From DASUEB01 sp036275295 (GTDB lineage: Bacteria > Bacteroidota > Bacteroidia > Flavobacteriales_D > Luteibaculaceae): 19,411 nt of DNA. Position numbers and translations under genes: made by a program. Below the pieces are notes generated by a model. It made no database searches, was not told where the DNA came from, and worked only from the letters and a program-made list of their open reading frames with translations. The number at the start of each line of letters is the position of its first letter. Position 1 is the first letter of the stretch. The stretch is from contig DASUEB010000070.1 of assembly GCA_036275295.1 (NCBI GenBank), positions 1 through 19,411 of the forward strand. Direction: 5' to 3'. Below are positions 14,579 to 19,411 of the stretch, in pieces.

Positions 14579-17500
14579 TTATCGGTTGATGTAAATAGTT
14601 CCCTTCTGAGCTTTATCGCCAAGACCTAGGTCAAGAAGGTAGAAATAAGTACCCTGAGGAACATCTTCGCCTGACTTCTGGAATGTACCATCCCAGTTGT
14701 TTTGGTAACTGTTCGACTCGAAGATAAGCTGACCCCAGCGGTTGTATACTTTCAGAGAAGCCTGTGGGAACTCGCTAATCGCAGGGATAACAAAGAAGTC
14801 GTTAACACCATCGCCATTTGGAGAGAAACCTTCAGGTACATCGGTAAGTATTTCACAGTTGTCGCCAGCATCAGCGAAGTTAGGAACACCATCGCCATCA
14901 CAGTCTCCTGTATTCTCAATTCGATCGCTTGCGCCATCGTTATCAGAATCCAAGTCGCGGAAGTCAGGGAATCCATCACCGTCTGAATCAACGGGGCTTG
15001 CACAGTTGGCACCGGCTTCCACATTGTCGTCAATGCCGTCTCCGTCTGAATCTGTGTTCAAGTAATCTGGCAGCGCAGAGCTAGCGTCAAACTTGTAAGC
15101 TACATTAAGACCAGCGGTAAACTTGCTGTCGTAAGGAGCGATTGCTTCAACGCTGTCAGGTATACAATCGTTGTCAGAGTCGAAGTCTTGGAAGTCATAC
15201 ACCCCATCGCCGTCAGAATCAGCAGGTACTGCAGTAGATGCACCCGCTTCAAAACGGTCACCTAAACCATCGCCATCCGAATCAATTGAACGGTAATCGT
15301 GGAACAAGCCGCCATTGGTGTTAACGGGCTCAAGGCATGATCCAAGCGCTACACCACCTTCAATTGCATCCAAAATGCCATCGTTATCGGTGTCGCGGTC
15401 TCTGTAATCTTCGTCGCCGTCATTATCCACATCAGATACTCTGTCGAATTTACCTTGTCCAGGCAAATGCCCTTCAAAGATGTCGCAGATTCCGTCGTTA
15501 TCCGTATCCAAGTTCAGATAGTCTGGATTTGTATTTCCTGCAAACGAAATGCGAGGAGTAGCGTCAGGACCTTTTTCATCTGAGTCTAAGATGTTATCAT
15601 TATCTGAGTCATCATCTTGGAAGTTGAATAAGCCATCCCCGTCGAAGTCCTCTGGAATACCAGCAAACATTGCAACGCGTGAATCAATGCCATCTAGCAA
15701 ACCGTCGTTATCTGAGTCGGTATCCCGGAAATCAGGCAGTAGATCGTTGTCAGAGTTAGGTACCGCAACAAAATTAATGTCTAAACCAGACTCATAGTAG
15801 TCAGAAACACCGTCGTCGTCTGAATCCAAATCACGGAAATCAAATGTTCCATCGCCATCAGTATCGTTTGGCAGAACAGTAATTGAACCCGCTCCTTCAG
15901 TAATATCAGCGATGCTATCACCGTCTGAATCCAAATTCAAGAAGTCAGCTACACCAGTTGTAGTCTTTTGAACGCGGTTGAACAAGTTAGTGAAATTCAA
16001 AGGTCCAAAGAAAGATTCGGCGGCATCTGTCCAACCGTTTTTCACGGCACCAGGCTCATTAAGAACAACCATGCCATCAACTGGCGTACTCTCCAGTGCC
16101 AGTGCTGCTGAAGCATTTAAGCCTTCGAATAGATCTGAAATACCATCGTTATCTGAATCCAAATCGTATTGGTTGATGATACCATCGCCATCAAAATCGT
16201 ACAGGGCACATACTAAGCCAGCCATGCTGCCACCTTGAGAAGAACAGAAATCAGCGTCCTTATAATTAGGAGTACCATCCCCATCTGCATCGCCATTAGC
16301 ATCGGCTAGTCCACCAGCTTCAAGCAAATCAGGTAGACCGTCGTTGTCGTCATCCAAATCAGCCTGATCGAAGATACCATCGTTATCTGCGTCGCCGCAT
16401 TCCGAGGAACCTCTTAAGGTTAGACTTCCACAGCTTGTGCTTGAAGAGATAAACAACGTGTAGATACCGCCAAAAGCAATAGGATCTGAAGTAAAGATGT
16501 CGCCTGCCAAGCTACCATTAGTGCCGCTTACAAAATACGGTGCAACACCGCCGCGAATTCTAAAACGAACTTGATAGCTATTAGTCGACTTATCGCAAAG
16601 GATATCTACAGCAGGGTTTGTACCAGCCACGTTAGAAACACTAATGGTGTCAACTATAGTAATTCTTGCAATTGCATTACAACCTACCGCGTTTCCGGTC
16701 AATGTATTGGTGTACGTGGTACCCACAACACCTCTTCTCGGGAAGAAGATGTTTCCTACCAATAAGTTGGCGGGAACAGTACCTACGGATGCCGTGGTAT
16801 TCCACACACCGGTTATACCGTCTGCGCGGGTCAAGTCATAAATATCAATTGGATTCTGGTTAGAGCATACGGTAAACGAAGTGTCGATTCCAGGACCAAC
16901 CACCGTAACCGTAAGGGTTTGTGTTACACTTACACATCCATTACCTGGGGTAGTCAGGGTAAATTCATAACGTCCGTTACCGGCTAGGTCAGAATAAAAC
17001 AAGTTACCACTCAAAGCACCAGCTGTTATAGCAGCTTGGTTGTTGGTACCCGCTTTAGGCTGCAAACTAAATGTGCCACCCGCTGGGAAGTTAGCATACG
17101 CACCACTTAGGTTTGTTGGGTTATCGGTACGGCAAACCACCAAGTTAGGATCGGCCAAAGGAGAAGGGGTTCCATTGATGTTGAATCGGAAGAACGCCGT
17201 GTCGTTGGCACAACCAGGAGCAGAAGTGATGTAACGGAATGTTCCGCGTTTACCAGCGTCGCCAGAGGTAAGAATAACCTGGCCTGTTGCGAAGTTCCCT
17301 GTTGGGGCAGTTCCACTGTGCAATTCCCAACGACCACCGTTTGATCCGTTGATCAGGAACTGGTTAAGATTGGTTAAGCCTTGGGCACACAAGAATAAGG
17401 TATCCGCTCTGTCAGCGCCGCTGTTTGGTGCAGCGCTAATGATCGCCGTAACAACCGTATTGCTTGGTCCGCATTTAGCTGAAGGAACAGAGTACACAAA

Positions 17501-19411
17501 CTGAACAGTATCAGGATTGTAAGAAGAAGGATCAATAAAGCTAGAAGTTGGCCCACCATCGCTGGTCCAAGTACCACCCAGATCGTAATCCCCAGGAAGC
17601 CCTAACGCATTGAAAAGGCTGTATGTTCCTTGGTTTTGACAAAGGAAAATGGTGGTGTCACCACGACCTGAACGCGGAGCAGGAACCAAACGAATGGTCA
17701 AAGTCGCAATGTCATCAGGACAATTAACTCCTCTAACCACATGATTGAAAGAGAATGTAGAAACACCGGGGAAATTGTTGAAGAATACCACAGGATCAAA
17801 AATCTCTGAAGAGCTTCCTCCGAGGAATGCCTGTTGAGCGCCTACCTGTGCAACAAAATTACCATTAAGGTCTACTTGGCCGTTCAGCAGGGTTCTCATA
17901 TCCACACGACTTCCTTCGGCGCACAACTCGATAGTAGCATCTGTTCCAGCCTCAGGTGCTTTTTCAACACGCAGGGTGAAGAAAGCAGTATCTCTTGGAC
18001 AAGCACCACCTCCTACAACATAGAATGCTGTAACAGTAGCAGGAGCAGCAACAAGAGTCGCATTGAAATTAGATCCAGAAACTGCGGGAGACGAGCTAGA
18101 GAATGAACCACCAGCAGTTGGGGTTCCGCCAGGAACAAGCGCATACGTTGAATTGGTTGAGCAAACGGTATCAACTACGTCAAGACCCGCATCAGGGCGA
18201 GGTGCGATATTGATAGTAATTTGGTTGGTAACTGCAGGACAAACTCCATTATCGGCTGTGTAATCAACCACACAAGTTGCACCTAATGCAAATCCAGCGA
18301 GACCCGCATTGAATACCGCAGAGTTGTATGGACTATTAGTAGCAATAGCAACGGCACAATCACCAGAGGTAGAGTTTGGAGAGAAGGTAGCAATAGGATC
18401 AGTAGTTGGAACTACGTTTCTCATGGCCACTTGCTCGCCGAAACAAACGTTAGCCGTTTGATTACCGTTGGTTACAGGCGGAGCTTGTACAATGATAGTT
18501 GCGTTGGCTGTAGAAGTTGAGTTCGGACACGCCGCCTTAACGACGCGGTATTCAAATACATAAGTACCTGGACCATCGATTGGGTTGTAGCTGGTTACCC
18601 CTTGTCCGTTGATAGGTGTGGTGGGTTGCACTTTGGTAATTGAACCACCCGTTTCGCCTCCTACAATGGTGCGGATATCAACCGGAGTACTGTTGGTACA
18701 AACGGTTACAGAATTAGAAGTACCTGCATTCGGTACACTTACAATGCGCAACCTGATATTGTTTACCACGATTGGGTCGCAAGCGGCCGTTTGAATGCTC
18801 AAGGTAAAGGTATATTCACCCGCCGGTAAACTTGATGGAGCAATGATGCTATCGTTTACAATGTCGGCTGCAGTAATTGTTCCGCTGTTCTCGGTCCACA
18901 CTAGGCGATCGTCCTCTGTAAATGGGAAGAAGTCTAGGTTATTAACCAATGAATTGAGGTTAAACTGGCTAACTGACCTACAAACCTCTGTGAAAACAGC
19001 CGATTTGGGTGACGGTGTGCTGAAGATTTTACTCACCTGAACCACCGCAAAGGTTACCGAGTCGCGACAAAGCGGTGGATTCGGGCCATAGTTTGTTGTG
19101 TCTTCAACAGTATACTTAAGTCTAACAAATGGAGGGAATGATGAAGGTCTGCTTGCAAAGAACGGTGTTGTAGACGAGTTGATAAGCGTCATGAAAGCCG
19201 CCACATCGAAGTCACTTTGCAACGGACCTTTGAAGTAAGTAGTGCGGTTACCGTTAACGGTGGCGTTCAAATTCGCATCGTAGGGAGGTAGCATAGCCAA
19301 TTCCCAGCGACCTTCGCGATCGAAATTACCAGTAAGCGTTGTATAGAGGTCAAAATCTGTTTCATCCTCACAAGCGGCCGCGGTATCGCCAACTCCTGCG
19401 CGGGGTAGACG
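14579..19411 (-). CDS. Giant T9SS type B surface adhesin (N-terminus outside window)
   Basis: The frame is open to the window edge, so 1610 C-terminal residues are visible and the start is missing; a TTG at 19300 is not a real start, since coding continues upstream of it. Order of parts, numbering from the edge: Ig-like modules each opening with V/L-C and closing with a second cysteine (about 1-935); a SprB-repeat-like module with RGGVAPYFVSGTNGSL (about 936-1004); about 22 calcium-type DxDxDG repeats (about 1005-1520); and a type B sorting domain (last 87 residues, PEGFSPNGDGVNDFF, YNRWGQLIFES, GTYFYLLDL). The type B tail sends the protein through the type IX system to the surface. With SprF and OmpA-family genes behind it, this is probably an adhesin or gliding-type filament; the ligand is unknown. 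No enzymatic domain is visible in the part seen. Confidence 0.93.
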   Translation of the reverse strand, partial: RLPRAGVGDTAAACEDETDFDLYTTLTGNFDREGRWELAMLPPYDANLNATVNGNRTTYFKGPLQSDFDVAAFMTLINSSTTPFFASRPSSFPPFVRLKYTVEDTTNYGPNPPLCRDSVTFAVVQVSKIFSTPSPKSAVFTEVCRSVSQFNLNSLVNNLDFFPFTEDDRLVWTENSGTITAADIVNDSIIAPSSLPAGEYTFTLSIQTAACDPIVVNNIRLRIVSVPNAGTSNSVTVCTNSTPVDIRTIVGGETGGSITKVQPTTPINGQGVTSYNPIDGPGTYVFEYRVVKAACPNSTSTANATIIVQAPPVTNGNQTANVCFGEQVAMRNVVPTTDPIATFSPNSTSGDCAVAIATNSPYNSAVFNAGLAGFALGATCVVDYTADNGVCPAVTNQITINIAPRPDAGLDVVDTVCSTNSTYALVPGGTPTAGGSFSSSSPAVSGSNFNATLVAAPATVTAFYVVGGGACPRDTAFFTLRVEKAPEAGTDATIELCAEGSRVDMRTLLNGQVDLNGNFVAQVGAQQAFLGGSSSEIFDPVVFFNNFPGVSTFSFNHVVRGVNCPDDIATLTIRLVPAPRSGRGDTTIFLCQNQGTYSLFNALGLPGDYDLGGTWTSDGGPTSSFIDPSSYNPDTVQFVYSVPSAKCGPSNTVVTAIISAAPNSGADRADTLFLCAQGLTNLNQFLINGSNGGRWELHSGTAPTGNFATGQVILTSGDAGKRGTFRYITSAPGCANDTAFFRFNINGTPSPLADPNLVVCRTDNPTNLSGAYANFPAGGTFSLQPKAGTNNQAAITAGALSGNLFYSDLAGNGRYEFTLTTPGNGCVSVTQTLTVTVVGPGIDTSFTVCSNQNPIDIYDLTRADGITGVWNTTASVGTVPANLLVGNIFFPRRGVVGTTYTNTLTGNAVGCNAIARITIVDTISVSNVAGTNPAVDILCDKSTNSYQVRFRIRGGVAPYFVSGTNGSLAGDIFTSDPIAFGGIYTLFISSSTSCGSLTLRGSSECGDADNDGIFDQADLDDDNDGLPDLLEAGGLADANGDADGDGTPNYKDADFCSSQGGSMAGLVCALYDFDGDGIINQYDLDSDNDGISDLFEGLNASAALALESTPVDGMVVLNEPGAVKNGWTDAAESFFGPLNFTNLFNRVQKTTTGVADFLNLDSDGDSIADITEGAGSITVLPNDTDGDGTFDFRDLDSDDDGVSDYYESGLDINFVAVPNSDNDLLPDFRDTDSDNDGLLDGIDSRVAMFAGIPEDFDGDGLFNFQDDDSDNDNILDSDEKGPDATPRISFAGNTNPDYLNLDTDNDGICDIFEGHLPGQGKFDRVSDVDNDGDEDYRDRDTDNDGILDAIEGGVALGSCLEPVNTNGGLFHDYRSIDSDGDGLGDRFEAGASTAVPADSDGDGVYDFQDFDSDNDCIPDSVEAIAPYDSKFTAGLNVAYKFDASSALPDYLNTDSDGDGIDDNVEAGANCASPVDSDGDGFPDFRDLDSDNDGASDRIENTGDCDGDGVPNFADAGDNCEILTDVPEGFSPNGDGVNDFFVIPAISEFPQASLKVYNRWGQLIFESNSYQNNWDGTFQKSGEDVPQGTYFYLLDLGLGDKAQKGTIYINR
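14582..14842 (-). other. T9SS type B (CHU_C) sorting domain of the adhesin
   Basis: The last 87 residues match the gliding-motility-associated C-terminal domain: PEGFSPNGDGVNDFF opens it, LKVYNRWGQLIFES is the central strand pair, NNWDGTF follows, and VPQGTYFYLLDL closes before GTIYINR at the stop. In known cases this domain guides export through the type IX system and is linked to SprF-type partners. Confidence 0.92.
14855..16396 (-). repeat. Calcium-type DxDxDG (thrombospondin type 3-like) repeat array
   Basis: About 22 acidic motifs such as DADNDGIFD, DLDSDNDGISD and DFDGDGLFN, mostly in pairs where a D-x-D-G-D-G unit is followed by a D-x-D-S-D-N-D-G unit and then Glu. The spacing between pairs varies through inserts of 10-50 residues. 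These are like thrombospondin type 3 or dockerin loops that bind calcium. The array lies between the Ig-like modules and the sorting domain, so it probably forms a calcium-stiffened stalk. Confidence 0.85.
16410..19411 (-). repeat. Array of two-cysteine Ig-like modules in the adhesin
   Basis: Nine modules open with V/L-C (cysteines at residues 144, 238, 323, 417, 497, 591, 675, 760 and 849 from the edge), at a spacing of 80-94 residues, and each ends with a second cysteine in stretches such as KAACPNS, GGACPRD, GVNCPDD, SAPGCAND and NGCVSV. An incomplete module opens at the window edge (ACEDETDFDL), and a SprB-repeat-like module (LCDKS) closes the array. The DNA is not a perfect repeat; similarity is at protein level only. 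Confidence 0.8.

Noticed and set aside
14742..15797. Open frames on the plus strand opposite the calcium repeats, rich in Ser and Pro
   Set aside because: They are reverse-strand shadows of the repeated Asp and Gly codons and have no start context or family.
19298..19300. TTG at 19300 as the start of the large adhesin
   Set aside because: The frame stays open with matching module sequence to the window edge, so this is an internal leucine codon.

Overview
The window looks like a piece of a Bacteroidota chromosome, most likely class Flavobacteriia. The reasons are: a type IX secretion system (T9SS) type A sorting tail on one protein and a type B (gliding-motility-associated, CHU_C) tail on another; a PorP/SprF protein; DUF2480, a family I know only from Bacteroidota; and TAnnTTTG -7 promoter boxes. 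Order and family are not fixed by anything I can see. There is no stretch over 300 bases without a gene, and I found no tRNA, rRNA, CRISPR array or insertion sequence.

Layout. (1) Bases 1-2149, plus strand: the 3' end of an unrecognised gene, then a secreted T9SS type A protein. A strong terminator-like hairpin lies inside that protein's signal-peptide codons. (2) Bases 2231-4753, minus strand: thiL (thiamine monophosphate kinase), yraN (UPF0102) and rlmN (23S/tRNA A2 methylase). thiL and yraN overlap. thiL and rlmN each have a -7 promoter box 4-5 bases before the start codon, which suggests leaderless mRNAs. (3) Bases 4829-11227, plus strand: an eight-gene SUF iron-sulfur cluster operon in the order sufA-like, sufB, sufC, sufD, sufS, sufE, sufT-like (DUF59), DUF2480. 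It has a good Bacteroidota-type promoter, a perfect 7-5-7 palindrome just after the expected transcription start, and a hairpin between the first two genes. (4) A bidirectional terminator at 11368-11397. (5) Bases 11417-19411, minus strand: a surface-adhesin cluster read from right to left. It holds a giant T9SS type B adhesin (N-terminus outside the window), a PorP/SprF outer-membrane protein, and a PorE-like TPR/PD40/OmpA protein.

How it fits together. SufS takes sulfur from cysteine and SufE passes it on; the SufBCD scaffold builds the cluster; the SufA-like carrier and the SufT-like protein serve delivery or maturation. DUF2480 sits at the end of this operon with three cysteines and has no assigned job. 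The palindrome suggests control of the whole operon by an iron or Fe-S sensing repressor encoded elsewhere. In the right-hand cluster the adhesin would be exported by the T9SS, the SprF protein would hold or release it at the outer membrane, and the OmpA protein would tie the assembly to peptidoglycan.

The most interesting points are the uncharacterised SUF-linked DUF2480 protein, the SUF operator, the adhesin-SprF-OmpA module with its disulfide and calcium repeats, and the terminator-like hairpin inside a signal-peptide coding region.
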